Shown here piece after piece: positions 34,315 through 43,686 of a stretch of DNA of 64,000 bases; the first letter of the stretch is position 1, and the number at the start of each line of letters is the position of its first letter. A program made the position numbers and the translations under genes. The stretch comes from Williamsia sp. CHRR-6 (GTDB lineage Bacteria > Actinomycetota > Actinomycetes > Mycobacteriales > Mycobacteriaceae): positions 1,178,001 to 1,242,000 of the forward strand of contig NZ_JAHCSG010000001.1 in assembly GCF_018474015.1 (NCBI RefSeq). The letters are read 5' to 3'. The notes below the pieces were generated by a model that saw only the letters and a list, made by a program, of their open reading frames with translations, had not been told where the DNA came from and did no database searches.

Positions 34315-36840
34315 TCAGGCGGCTCGCGCGGCCAGCGCTCGGGCCAGGTCGTCGCGGCCTTCGCTGACGTAGCGTCGGGTGGTGGCGTCGATGTCGGCTG
34401 ATGCCAGCCAGGCATCCACCCTGGCCAGGGTGTCGGAGCTGGGATTGGCCAGCGGGAACAACGACTGCAGCGCAATCTGGCCGATCCACACACCCAGCTT
34501 GGGTACCACGGTCGCGGCCATCTCGAGATAGGTGTCGACGAACGGCGCCAACACCTCCGCCTGCCCGGCCACCTGGAACCCACCGGCATACGAGCGTCGA
34601 GTCTCGTTGGGGGTGGCCGGATCGATGGCCTTGTCCCACGCCAACTGCTTGGCCTCGGTGGTCGGGCGCATCGCGCTGACACGTGCTCCGCGCTCGGCAC
34701 CGGAGTTGGTCGGGTCGTTCTTCAGCTCTGTCGCCAACTCGTCATCACTCAGGTCACCCAGGCGCGCCAGCCCGCCCACCAGCACCCAACGCAGATCAGG
34801 ATCGATGGCCAGGCCGTCCAGCGAGCCACCCAGCAACTCCCGCAGCGGCGCGGGATCGGTTGCAGCGTCGGCGAATCCGCGTGCCAGCGCCAACTGGTGA
34901 TCGCTGCCGGCCTCGGCGGCGCTGAGCAACGCATACACACCGTCAGACCAGCGGGTGCGCAATGCCGCGACAGCCGACTCCGGGGTGAACAGGTTGACTG
35001 CCGAATGCCCCTGGCGCAGCAGCGAAGCCACCGCGGTCAAGTCCGTTTCCGAGGCCACTCCGGCCAACACCAGATCGACGAACCGGGCGCCGGGCAGTTG
35101 CGCATCACGGGTCATGTCCCACGCCGCACCCCAGCACAGGGCCCGCGGCAACGAGTCGGCGAAGTGCGGGATGTGTTCGAGCAGAGTGCCCAGCGACCGC
35201 TCGTCCAGCCGGATCTTGGCGTAGGTGAGGTCATCGTCGTTGAGCAACACCAGATCTGGCTGCGGCAGCCCTTCGAGCTCGGGTACCGACGTCTGCGCAC
35301 CCACCACATCGGTCTCGACGCGATGGGTACGCACCAGCGCGCCGTCGACAAGGTCGTAGAAGCCGATCGCGATGCGATGCCGTCGCAGCGTCGGATGATC
35401 GGGGTGGGCCGACTGTTCGACGACGAACGAGGTGAACGCACCGGAGTCGTCTACGTCGAACCGAGCCTGCAGCGTGTTGACCCCGGTGGTCTGCAGCCAT
35501 TCCGCCGCCCAGCTATCCAGCTCGCGACCGGAGGCAGACTCCAACTCGCGCAACAGATCTGACAGTTCGGTGTTGCCGTAGGCGTGCTTGGTGAAGTAGG
35601 CCCGCAACCCGGCGGTGAAGTCCTCGAGACCCACCCACGCCACCAACTGCTTCAAGGCCGACGCGCCCTTGGCGTAGGTGATGCCGTCGAAGTTGGCCTC
35701 CACCGCGTGCAGGTCGTAGTTGTCGGCGGCGATCGGGTGGGTGGAGGGCAACTGATCCTGTCGATAAGCCCAGTTCTTGCGCTGGTTGGTGAAGCCGGTC
35801 CACGCGTCGGTGAACCGGGTGGCCTGCGCGGAGGCGTGGTGGGCCGCCCATTCGGCGAACGACTCGTTGAGCCACAGGTCATCCCACCACTTCATGGTCA
35901 CCAGGTCTCCGAACCACATGTGCGCCATCTCGTGCAGGATGGTGTTGGCGCGTTGCTCGTAGGCGGCCTGGGTTTGGCGGCTGCGGTAGATCATCTCGTC
36001 GCGGAAGGTGACGCACCCGGCGTTTTCCATTGCGCCCATGTTGTATTCGGGCACGAACAGCTGGTCGTACTTGCCGAACGGGTAGCCCATGTCAAAGGTG
36101 CCCTCGAAAAACTCGAAGCCCTGCTTGGTGATCAGCAAGATGTCGTCGGCGTCGAGGTACTGCGCCAAGGACTGTCGACAGAACACACCCAGCGGAATCT
36201 CGCCGAACTTGCCGCTATAAGAGTCGCGCACCACGTGGTACTCACCGGCGACCAACGCGGTGATGTATGTGGACATGGTCTTGGTGGGCGCGAACTTCCA
36301 CAGCGCGCGCCCCGAACCGAGATCGTCGGGCTCGGGGGTGGGCGAGTTGCTGACCACCTGCCAATGCGAGGGCGCGGTGATGTGGAAGGTGAACTGCGCC
36401 TTGAGATCAGGCTGCTCGAAGGTGGCGAACACGCGGCGCGCGTCGGGCACCTCGAACTGGGTGTAGAGGTACACGCGGTCATCGGTGGGATCGACAAAGC
36501 GATGCAGACCCTCACCGGAATGCGAATATGCACAGCGGGCTTTCACCACCAGCTCGTTGTCGGCGGCCAAGTCGGTCAGCGCGATCCGGCTGTCTGCGTA
36601 GGCATCAGTCCCGAGTTCGCGACCGTTGAGGACCACCGAGTCGAGTTCGGCGTCGACGAGGTCGACGAACGTCGAGGCCCCCGGGGTGGCCGAGAACGTC
36701 AGGGTGGTGATCGACCCGAACCGGTGGGTGCCCGATTCGGGGGCGTCGAGGGTGAGGTCGAGTGCGACCGCATACGTCGGGGTGCTGACGGTGGCGGCGC
36801 GCTGCTGAGCTTCTTCACGGGTGAGGTTGGTCCCTGGCAT
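34315..36840 (-). CDS. pepN: aminopeptidase N (M1 family zinc metallopeptidase)
   Basis: 841 residues. The exopeptidase motif GAMEN (GAMENAGCVTF) and the zinc site HExxH-18-E (ILHEMAHMWFGDL ... WLNESFAEW) are intact. An N-terminal beta domain and a C-terminal helical ERAP1-like domain complete the usual layout. It removes N-terminal residues from peptides in the cytosol. The ATG at 36840 was chosen because GGAGGG lies just upstream and family members start near MPGTNLTREEA; the frame runs 30 codons further. Confidence 0.96.
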   Translation of the reverse strand: MPGTNLTREEAQQRAATVSTPTYAVALDLTLDAPESGTHRFGSITTLTFSATPGASTFVDLVDAELDSVVLNGRELGTDAYADSRIALTDLAADNELVVKARCAYSHSGEGLHRFVDPTDDRVYLYTQFEVPDARRVFATFEQPDLKAQFTFHITAPSHWQVVSNSPTPEPDDLGSGRALWKFAPTKTMSTYITALVAGEYHVVRDSYSGKFGEIPLGVFCRQSLAQYLDADDILLITKQGFEFFEGTFDMGYPFGKYDQLFVPEYNMGAMENAGCVTFRDEMIYRSRQTQAAYEQRANTILHEMAHMWFGDLVTMKWWDDLWLNESFAEWAAHHASAQATRFTDAWTGFTNQRKNWAYRQDQLPSTHPIAADNYDLHAVEANFDGITYAKGASALKQLVAWVGLEDFTAGLRAYFTKHAYGNTELSDLLRELESASGRELDSWAAEWLQTTGVNTLQARFDVDDSGAFTSFVVEQSAHPDHPTLRRHRIAIGFYDLVDGALVRTHRVETDVVGAQTSVPELEGLPQPDLVLLNDDDLTYAKIRLDERSLGTLLEHIPHFADSLPRALCWGAAWDMTRDAQLPGARFVDLVLAGVASETDLTAVASLLRQGHSAVNLFTPESAVAALRTRWSDGVYALLSAAEAGSDHQLALARGFADAATDPAPLRELLGGSLDGLAIDPDLRWVLVGGLARLGDLSDDELATELKNDPTNSGAERGARVSAMRPTTEAKQLAWDKAIDPATPNETRRSYAGGFQVAGQAEVLAPFVDTYLEMAATVVPKLGVWIGQIALQSLFPLANPSSDTLARVDAWLASADIDATTRRYVSEGRDDLARALAARAA

Positions 36841-36984
36841 GCCCTCCACTCTGGCATAGCCACGCCCGATCAGACCGCTGACCTGCATCGGTAATGAATC
36901 CTTGACCCGTGGCGATACAGCCACTACCAATCACTAATGGTCCTCGTGCGTACCAGTCGCGGGGGCACGACTGAGGAGAGTCAC

Positions 36985-37482
36985 ATGAATCGCACGATCA
37001 CCCGTCTGAGCAGCACCGCTGTTGCCGTCGCCGCCACCGTCGGCGCCGTGTTGGCCGCAGCACCCACCGCCACCGCGGCACCTGTCCCAGTGCGCGTCGA
37101 CCAGATCCCGGCCACGTCTCTCACGTTGAACGGCCTGGTGGTCCCCAGCCTGTGGCTGGTGTCGATCAAGGTCACTTCGCCGGCACGGGGGGTGATCGAG
37201 ATGTCGGTGCCCACCGGTCCCGAGCGGTGCGCCACCACGGCAGCACGCACGTCGATCCGACTGGACTATCTCAACACCGGTAACGGTCGCTTCGGGTCGA
37301 TCGAGGTCAAGCCCTGCGACAACCGATTCATCAAGGCACCTCAAGTCGCCCGCGTGGCCATTGGGAGTGGCCGAGTCGTGGGCACCATCAATGTGCTGCC
37401 AACCGAACGAATCCAGGACGAACCCTTCTTCGGCCCCGGCCAGCCGTCGGGCCCGGGCTACGCCACCTTCGTGGTCCCCTGA
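36985..37482 (+). CDS. small secreted hypothetical protein
   Basis: 165 residues, ATG with GAGGAGAG seven bases upstream. A clear Sec signal peptide is present (basic MNRTITRLSS, hydrophobic AVAVAATVGAVLAAAP, cleavage near TATAAP). The mature about 130 residues are beta-rich with two Cys (ERCATT, KPCDNR) that could form a disulfide. No known domain. Divergent from pepN. Confidence 0.75.
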   Translation: MNRTITRLSSTAVAVAATVGAVLAAAPTATAAPVPVRVDQIPATSLTLNGLVVPSLWLVSIKVTSPARGVIEMSVPTGPERCATTAARTSIRLDYLNTGNGRFGSIEVKPCDNRFIKAPQVARVAIGSGRVVGTINVLPTERIQDEPFFGPGQPSGPGYATFVVP

Positions 37483-37534
37483 TCGCGCCGCGCTCACAGG
37501 TTCCCCACAGTCGGCGCGGGCTATCCTCATCTGC

Positions 37535-38242
37535 GTGAATACCGCCCTGGCCGACACCGCCGCCTCGACGACCACCCAGCTGGCCCTGCTGCCCGGCTTC
37601 CTCGACCCGATCACCCTGCTGGGGTACTTCGGGACGTGGGCGCTGGTGGGCCTGCTGGTGGTGATCCTCGTCGAGTCCGGCGTGCTGTTCCCGGTGCTAC
37701 CCGGTGACTCGCTGCTGTTCGTGGCCGGCCTGGTGGTGGCGGGCAACTCTGACAAGGTCGAGAAGTTCGCGTCGCTGTGGCAGCTGCTGCTGTTCATCCC
37801 CATCGCTGCGATCATCGGTGGCCAGATCGGATATTGGATCGGCCGCTATGCGGGCACCACGATGTTCGGCGAGAACAAGCGCTTCCTCAAGAAGCGCTAT
37901 CTCGATGAGGCGCACGAGTTCTTCGAGAAGCGCGGACCCATCACCATTTTCCTCGCGCGTTTCGTCCCGATCGTGCGCACGTTGGCCCCGATCGTGGCCG
38001 GCGCCGCCCGCATGAACGCAGCCCTGTTCACCGCCTACAACGTCGTCGGCGCCATCGTCTGGGGCTGCGGCATCACGCTGCTGGGGTATTGGCTGGGCCA
38101 GTTCTCGATCATCCAGAAGCTGATCGAGCCGATCTTCATCCTCATCGTGGTGGTGTCGATCCTGCCGATCGTCTGGGAGTACTACCAGCGGCGCAAGGCC
38201 GGTGGCGCCGACCCCGAGTCGTCCGAGCCTGCCGCCTCCTGA
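37535..38242 (+). CDS. DedA-family membrane protein
   Basis: 235 residues from a GTG at 37535. The DedA/VTT signature is clear: ESGVLFPVLPGDSLLFVAG, then IGYWIGRYAG and FLARFVPIVRTLAPIVAGAA, with four or five membrane segments. Family members are linked to undecaprenyl-phosphate or phospholipid flipping and membrane homeostasis. Followed at once by a Nudix gene with 1 bp between stop and start. Confidence 0.9.
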   Translation: MNTALADTAASTTTQLALLPGFLDPITLLGYFGTWALVGLLVVILVESGVLFPVLPGDSLLFVAGLVVAGNSDKVEKFASLWQLLLFIPIAAIIGGQIGYWIGRYAGTTMFGENKRFLKKRYLDEAHEFFEKRGPITIFLARFVPIVRTLAPIVAGAARMNAALFTAYNVVGAIVWGCGITLLGYWLGQFSIIQKLIEPIFILIVVVSILPIVWEYYQRRKAGGADPESSEPAAS

Positions 38243-38243
38243 G

Positions 38244-38744
38244 GTGACCGAACGGCTGCGAGAAGCCGTGCGGGCGTTGGTGATCGACGCCGATGACAAC
38301 GTGCTGCTGGTCCGGCTCATCTTCGATCGCGCCAGCCTGCCCGAGGGTTTCTGGGTGTGTCCCGGCGGCGGGGTGGAACCGGGCGAGACGCATGCGCAGG
38401 CGCTGCGCCGTGAGCTGGCCGAAGAAGTGGGGGTCGAGCTGGAGTCCCTGGGTCCGCTGCTGTGGCGCAAACGCACCATCTTCGACATCGGCGACTACGA
38501 CGGGCAGCTCGACCACGTGTATCTGCAGCGGTTCACCGGAGCGCACACCCGCGGTTCCGCCGGACGACCGACGCTGGCGTCCTCGGCGCGCGCCGCCGAG
38601 GGACTGGTCGAGGTGCGCTGGTTCTCACCGGACGAATTGTCCTGCAGCACCGACGTTTTTGCACCCCGTACCCTGCCGCAGCTGATGCGCCACGTGGTCG
38701 AGCACGGCCCACCCGAGCAGCCCTGGGAACTCACCGGCTTCTGA
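38244..38744 (+). CDS. Nudix hydrolase
   Basis: 166 residues from a GTG at 38244, one base after the DedA stop, suggesting coupled translation; an in-frame ATG at 38202 inside dedA is an alternative. The Nudix box is complete: GGGVEPGETHAQALRRELAE followed by EVG, with the REx2EE core. It hydrolyses a nucleoside diphosphate linked to another group; the substrate cannot be told. Confidence 0.9.
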   Translation: MTERLREAVRALVIDADDNVLLVRLIFDRASLPEGFWVCPGGGVEPGETHAQALRRELAEEVGVELESLGPLLWRKRTIFDIGDYDGQLDHVYLQRFTGAHTRGSAGRPTLASSARAAEGLVEVRWFSPDELSCSTDVFAPRTLPQLMRHVVEHGPPEQPWELTGF

Positions 38745-38749
38745 GCCGA

Positions 38750-38783
38750 CCGAACCCCGGCACGCGAACGCACCGGGGTTCGG
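38750..38783. terminator. bidirectional hairpin between convergent genes
   Basis: An 11-bp perfect stem CCGAACCCCGG / CCGGGGTTCGG with a 12-base loop, between the Nudix and hydrolase stops. Confidence 0.8.
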
Positions 38784-38806
38784 CTTGGGCCGGTGAACCG
38801 GGTCGA

Positions 38807-40714
38807 TCAGTGCTCGGCCACCGCCTTACGACCCAGATCCACACCGGCACTTCCGTAGTACTGCCGGAGGAACGGTGCGAAATCGTGCTCGAACCCACCG
38901 AGCGCCAACAGATCCGAGGTCGCCTCGGTGGCAGCACGTGCCGCCGCGCTGGGCTGCAGGACGGCGGGCCGTTCACGACCGTTGGGCCCCAGGGTCCCCC
39001 ACATCTCAAAGGTCTCGGTCTCCTTCGGCAGCGGCTTGGCCGAGCAGATCGTCACCTTCTTCGACGGGCCTTTGCCGGTCAGGAAGTAGTCGATGATCGG
39101 CCGGTCGACACACTCGGTGCTGTAGGGAAACGCCCCGTGGGAGCTCTCGTTGTCCGTGGCGATGAAGCGCGCACCCGGCAGCCTGGTTCCGGTCACCGAT
39201 CCCGCCTCGTATGCCGTCGCACCGTCGAGTTCATCCTGCAGGACGATCACCTTCGGGAAGGTCGCAGCGTTGACCGTCGGGTTGGTGTTGGGGCTACGCC
39301 AGAAAGCGCAGGCGGGTGGGGCGACGAAGCTGCCCAGCGATGCGGCGAACGGTTCCTCCTTTGTCTTGCGGGCGTTGAGGTCGTTCCAGTACTGCAGACC
39401 TTGCGTCCACTGCCCGTCGTTGCAGGCCACGAAGTCGAACACCGACTCGTACTTCACGTTGTCGGGGTCCACCGCCGAGCGGGAGACCTGCGACAGGTCA
39501 GTCAGAGGGGCCACCAGGGCGCTCAATCGCTGCGCCGAACGCTTCTGCGCTTGGGTGGACGTCGAATCGGCGACGATCTTCGACATCGTCGCGCGCACCT
39601 CGCCGGCCGGATCCGCTGGCTGGATCTCGGCGGTCGAACTCGTCATCGGATCCGATGACGACGGCGGGCTCGACGGGGTGGTGCCCGCCTTCTCGCCGGC
39701 GTTGATCAGATCGACCACCACATCGGCGGCATCGGTGATCGCAGAAGACTTGTAGAACAGGTTGCTGGCACCACTGAAGATCCAGGTGATCTTCACCGTG
39801 CTCGCCGACAGCTTCGACGTGGCGGCAAAGTAGCGCTTGTAGAGCGCATTTCGGTCGGTACCGAGCTTGTAGAGGTCGTTGTGCCGGGTGATGTAGGGCA
39901 GCAGTTCCTCGGTGAAGATGCGCTCTCGAGCGGTTGTCTGGAAGCCGAAGGTGCGCTGCATCGTCGGCTCGGTCACGTCCAGAGCCGAATCGAGCAGCAC
40001 CTTGTCGGTATGTGCGGCAAAGGTGTTGGCATACCGGGTGCCCAGCCAGGTGCCGTAGGAGTACCCGACGTAGCTGATCTTGCGTTCGCCGAGCAGCACC
40101 CTGATGAAATCCATGTCGTAGGTGGTCTGTTCGGTGTTGACCAGCTTCACATCCGGTGTCTCAGAACACAGCTTCGACTGGTCCTGCAGGCGCTTGATCG
40201 CGTCGCTGAGCACCTGGGAGATCTCGCAGCCCGCGTGGGTCGACTGCCCCACGCCGCGCGGATCGAAACCGACATAGTTGTAGTACGGCTGCAGGTCGGG
40301 CGTGCGAATCTGCATGCCCGCGGCCCACGGCAGGCCATCACCGCCGGGACCACCCGGGTTGACGAAGATCGTCCCCTTGTGGCGGGAGTCGGTGAGTGCG
40401 CTGTTGAACGCTTGCGACACCCGGATGTTCCAGGTCTTGCCGTCGCGCGGATTGTGCCAATCGCGCGGGACCTTCACGGTCGTGCAATTGACGTTGGGTT
40501 GCGCGAATTTGGCATTGGTGTCGGGATCACCGTAGTCGCAGGCTCCCCAGGTCAGTTTTTGCTTGGTCAGGGAACCCGCCAATGCGGCCGTGTCCGGGGT
40601 GGCCGGCACGGATGCAGTGGGGGCCGCGGTAGCCGCCGCGTAGGTGGAAACGCAGGTCAGGGCAGTCGCAGTCACCACAGTGAGGGCACGACTCAGCCCG
40701 CGAGCAGTAATCAT
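38807..40714 (-). CDS. secreted alpha/beta hydrolase, TAP/tripeptidyl aminopeptidase family
   Basis: 635 residues, longer than the usual about 500 because of a Ser/Pro-rich insertion (TTPSSPPSSSDPMTSS) and a long cap. A signal peptide is clear (LTVVTATALTCVSTYAAATA). The oxyanion region FVNPGGPGGDG, the nucleophile GYSYGTWLG, the acid in VLQDELDGATAYEAG and the His in DNESSHGAFP match the Abhydrolase_1 plus TAP C-terminal design. It probably cleaves peptides or esters outside the membrane. A 193-bp gap upstream holds its promoter. Confidence 0.88.
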   Translation of the reverse strand: MITARGLSRALTVVTATALTCVSTYAAATAAPTASVPATPDTAALAGSLTKQKLTWGACDYGDPDTNAKFAQPNVNCTTVKVPRDWHNPRDGKTWNIRVSQAFNSALTDSRHKGTIFVNPGGPGGDGLPWAAGMQIRTPDLQPYYNYVGFDPRGVGQSTHAGCEISQVLSDAIKRLQDQSKLCSETPDVKLVNTEQTTYDMDFIRVLLGERKISYVGYSYGTWLGTRYANTFAAHTDKVLLDSALDVTEPTMQRTFGFQTTARERIFTEELLPYITRHNDLYKLGTDRNALYKRYFAATSKLSASTVKITWIFSGASNLFYKSSAITDAADVVVDLINAGEKAGTTPSSPPSSSDPMTSSTAEIQPADPAGEVRATMSKIVADSTSTQAQKRSAQRLSALVAPLTDLSQVSRSAVDPDNVKYESVFDFVACNDGQWTQGLQYWNDLNARKTKEEPFAASLGSFVAPPACAFWRSPNTNPTVNAATFPKVIVLQDELDGATAYEAGSVTGTRLPGARFIATDNESSHGAFPYSTECVDRPIIDYFLTGKGPSKKVTICSAKPLPKETETFEMWGTLGPNGRERPAVLQPSAAARAATEATSDLLALGGFEHDFAPFLRQYYGSAGVDLGRKAVAEH

Positions 40715-40907
40715 GGATGAGTACTTTCTCTACGCTGTGCGGCGTTACCCGGGTGGCCACACGAAGGTGTCGAGCTCGTGAATCAACGGAATTGTCGAGA
40801 CGGAAGAACGTTAACTCCGGAGCGGGAGGTGATCGTGACGAAAACCGTATTGTCCTGTTGATTCATAACATCTGATTCGCGCGAAACGTCGGTGATGTCG
40901 GATTGCC

Positions 40908-41585
40908 TCACCACGCGGTCGAGGGGTCAGCGTGCTGACGGATCCAGGCGTGCATGGCGATCCCGGCCGCCACTCCGGCGTTGATCGATCGGGTGGACCC
41001 GAACTGCGCGATCGACACCGTCAGATCGGCGCGCGACACCGCATCGGGACTCACCCCAGGGCCTTCCTGCCCGAACAGCAACACACATTCCCGCGGCAGC
41101 TCTGCGGTCTCCAACGGCACCGAGCCCGGCGTGTTGTCCACCGCCACCACCGAAAGATGTTGTTGAGCTGCCCATTCCATCAACGAATGCACATCGGGAT
41201 GGTGGTGGAGATGTTGGTATCGGTCGGTCACCATGGCGCCGCGCCGATTCCAGCGACGGCGACCCACGATGTGCACGGCGGATGCGGCGAAGGCATTCGC
41301 GGTGCGCACCACCGTGCCGATGTTGGCGTCGTGCGCGAAATTCTCGATGGCAACGTGGAATTGGTGTCGGCGGGTGTCGAGGTCGGCGACAATCGCCTCC
41401 CGCGTCCAGTAGCGGTAGGCGTCGACGACGTTGCGGCGGTCGCCTTCGACGAGCAGCTGCGGGTCATACCGGGGATCCTCGGGCGGTGGAGTACCGCGTT
41501 CGAGGAGCCATGGCCCCACCCCGACGAGATCATCTGCGGGCGTGGTCCATTCGGTGGGACCCGGCTCAGCCGAGTCCGATGTCAT
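40908..41585 (-). CDS. SpoU/TrmH-family RNA 2'-O-methyltransferase (Rv0380c-like)
   Basis: 225 residues from an ATG at 41585 that overlaps the pyrE end by 20 bases. SPOUT motifs are visible: IENFAHDANIGTVVRTANAF (motif 1), VLLFGQEGPGVSPDAV (motif 2) and IAQFGSTRSINAGVAAGIAM (motif 3, SAM-binding knot). It methylates a ribose in tRNA or rRNA; the exact site is unknown. The overlap and order with pyrE and the Rv0383c-like gene mirror M. tuberculosis. Confidence 0.9.
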   Translation of the reverse strand: MTSDSAEPGPTEWTTPADDLVGVGPWLLERGTPPPEDPRYDPQLLVEGDRRNVVDAYRYWTREAIVADLDTRRHQFHVAIENFAHDANIGTVVRTANAFAASAVHIVGRRRWNRRGAMVTDRYQHLHHHPDVHSLMEWAAQQHLSVVAVDNTPGSVPLETAELPRECVLLFGQEGPGVSPDAVSRADLTVSIAQFGSTRSINAGVAAGIAMHAWIRQHADPSTAW

Positions 41586-42096
41586 CCAACCCCAGCAAGT
41601 ATCGGTAGGGCACGCCTTCGGCCTCGATGACCGCCTGGGCACCGGTGGCCCGATCGACCACCGTGGCCACCCCGACCACCTCGGCACCGATCTCGCGGGC
41701 CGCGCGTACTGCGGTGAGCGGGGAGTTGCCGGTGGTGGTGGTGTCCTCCACCACCAGAACCCTCTTGCCGACGATGTCGGGACCCTCGATGAGCCGTTGC
41801 ATACCATGGGTTTTCGCGGACTTACGGACCACGAAGGAGTCGATGGGGCGGCCAGGCGCATGCATGATCGCGGTGGCCACCGGGTCGGCACCCAACGTCA
41901 GACCGCCGACGGCGGCGTAGTCCCAGTCGGCGGTCAACTCTCGCAGCAGGGAGCCGATCAGCGGCGACGCCTCGTGATGCAGAGTGGCCCGGCGCAGGTC
42001 CACGTAGTAGTCGGCCTGGGCACCCGAGGACAGGGTCACCGCCCCGTGCACCACGGCCAGTTCGGCCACCAGCTCGGCCAGGCGTTGCTTGCTCAC
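41566..42096 (-). CDS. pyrE: orotate phosphoribosyltransferase
   Basis: 176 residues, GTG start. It makes orotidine 5'-monophosphate from orotate and PRPP in pyrimidine synthesis. The PRPP-binding motif reads VLVVEDTTTTGNSPLTAV; the catalytic loop region VVRKSAKTHGM is also present. It is 12 bp downstream of the Rv0383c-like gene and overlaps trmH, forming a three-gene operon. Confidence 0.96.
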   Translation of the reverse strand: MSKQRLAELVAELAVVHGAVTLSSGAQADYYVDLRRATLHHEASPLIGSLLRELTADWDYAAVGGLTLGADPVATAIMHAPGRPIDSFVVRKSAKTHGMQRLIEGPDIVGKRVLVVEDTTTTGNSPLTAVRAAREIGAEVVGVATVVDRATGAQAVIEAEGVPYRYLLGLDDIGLG

Positions 42097-42108
42097 GCGT
42101 TCACGCTC

Positions 42109-42981
42109 TCAGTCCTCGGTCGGGCCACGGTCGGGGCGGCGGCGTACCGGCATCGGTTGCATCCGGCGACCCGAGTCCGGTGCCGCAGGCGGTACCGGCG
42201 GCCGCGTCGTGCGCATGGACCGCTCACCGGTCGCGGCAGGCTCCCGGATCTTCTCGCGCCCGATGGACTCGGTCTTCTGTTCCACCAGTCCACGACGAGC
42301 CCGACCGGTGGGACTGGACGGATCACGAGGATCGGGGCGCGGAGCCGGATCGACGGTGGGTGGCAGCACCCGCAACAGATCTGTGAAGCGACGCACCGTC
42401 TCCAACGCGGTGTCCAGGCGTACCGGGTCGTTGGTCAACGCCATCGACGCCACCGACCAGTGGCCTTCGTTCCAGAGGATCTCGATGAAATCCGGTGCGT
42501 TGGTGGCCAATGCGACCATGCGGCGATCGCAGACGCGGCGAGCGATGTCGAGGTGGGTGGAGAACATGACCCGGCGACCCATCGCACCGAGCAGTTCGAG
42601 GTCGTCGTCGGTGGGGGCCAGCACCTTCTCCTGGCGCACGTCGATGACCACCGGCGAGGCGATGGATCGGCGGATGGCCACGATGGTCGCGGTCTCCGCG
42701 AGATCGAAGGCGACGGCCTGATCGCCGTAGTGGCGACCGAACACGATGTCGCAGATCTCGACGTGATCACCGATGTCCATCGTGGCGCGGGTCAGCTCGC
42801 GGCGCAGCGCAGGCACACCGTCGGCCGACGAGTCCTCGGCCGCGACATAGGTGAACCCGTGGCCGTCACCCCACACCGCGCGTTCCTTGCGTACCCCGGC
42901 CACCCGCCGACGGTCCAGCCACAAAAGAGCGACCGCACCGGCCAGGGCCACGGCGGCGATCACGAAATAGACGGCGGTCAT
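42109..42981 (-). CDS. membrane-anchored conserved protein (Rv0383c-like)
   Basis: 290 residues. One N-terminal membrane segment (VYFVIAAVALAGAVALLWLD), a central about 170-residue domain (HGFTYVAAEDSSADGVPALR ...) and a Pro/Arg-rich tail. No enzyme motif. In M. tuberculosis this gene lies between pyrE and clpB; here it keeps pyrE but clpB is 17 kb away. Function unknown. Confidence 0.85.
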   Translation of the reverse strand: MTAVYFVIAAVALAGAVALLWLDRRRVAGVRKERAVWGDGHGFTYVAAEDSSADGVPALRRELTRATMDIGDHVEICDIVFGRHYGDQAVAFDLAETATIVAIRRSIASPVVIDVRQEKVLAPTDDDLELLGAMGRRVMFSTHLDIARRVCDRRMVALATNAPDFIEILWNEGHWSVASMALTNDPVRLDTALETVRRFTDLLRVLPPTVDPAPRPDPRDPSSPTGRARRGLVEQKTESIGREKIREPAATGERSMRTTRPPVPPAAPDSGRRMQPMPVRRRPDRGPTED

Positions 42982-43063
42982 CGCGTGCCAGCCTAGTCAG
43001 TTCGGCGCCGAGGAGAACGCCCAGGCGGACATGTGTGTCGCAGTCATCTCGTCCACTGCGTCC

Positions 43064-43600
43064 TCAGGGGTGGGATCCGGACTTGACCGGCGGCGCCGGG
43101 GTGGTCACCCGACCGTCGACGACGAGGTCGGCGGTCATGGTGTCCCCCGCGACCAGCACATGCACCACCACCAGATCACCGACGGCCGGAGCCGGCTTGG
43201 TCTGCTTGTCTGCAGACTCGTAGTGGGTATCGCCGTTGAGCACGATCCGGTGGCGTCTGCCGTCGCTGACGTGCAACACCAGAGAGGTGGGCGTGAGGGT
43301 CTCGACGGTGCCCAGGATCATCTTCGAGCGAGACACCACGCTGGGCGCCAGCGGGGCGGTGCTGGGCAGCTGCGCACCGATGGGCAGTGGGGTGCCGTCC
43401 GGGCTGGGGGCGAGCATCTTCATCTGGGCGGCGGAGGTGGCGTCGGAGTCGTCGCCGCGATCGGCACCCACGTGCACGCTGTAGGCCAGTCCGATCCCCG
43501 CGATCAGCAAGCCCAGCAGCGACAGCATCGTGGTGGTCGACGCCCAGCGACGCCGACCGTCGGGGTCACCGGCGCGTGACCGCTTCCACAGCAGACGCAT
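43064..43600 (-). CDS. hypothetical membrane-anchored protein
   Basis: 178 residues from the ATG at 43600, with a strong GGAGGAGGTG. One N-terminal membrane segment (TMLSLLGLLIAGIGLAYSVH) precedes an exported region of beta-rich sequence (SKMILGTVETLTPTSLVLHV, HRIVLNGDTHYE), resembling DUF5666-type OB-like modules. Function unknown. It follows the divergent-cluster dehydrogenase on the same strand. Confidence 0.7.
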   Translation of the reverse strand: MRLLWKRSRAGDPDGRRRWASTTTMLSLLGLLIAGIGLAYSVHVGADRGDDSDATSAAQMKMLAPSPDGTPLPIGAQLPSTAPLAPSVVSRSKMILGTVETLTPTSLVLHVSDGRRHRIVLNGDTHYESADKQTKPAPAVGDLVVVHVLVAGDTMTADLVVDGRVTTPAPPVKSGSHP

Positions 43601-43686
43601 CGGTGCCACCTCCTCCATCCATCGGTTTCGCGACCGAGGCTAGGAGCACACCCTGAGATGCGGCTGTGAGTGATAACGATTCGGTC

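Noticed and set aside
40779-40865. 9-bp inverted pair TGAATCAAC / GTTGATTCA flanking the region upstream of the TAP hydrolase gene
   Set aside because: The arms are 69 bp apart, too far for a typical operator, and could arise by chance; no supporting copy was found.
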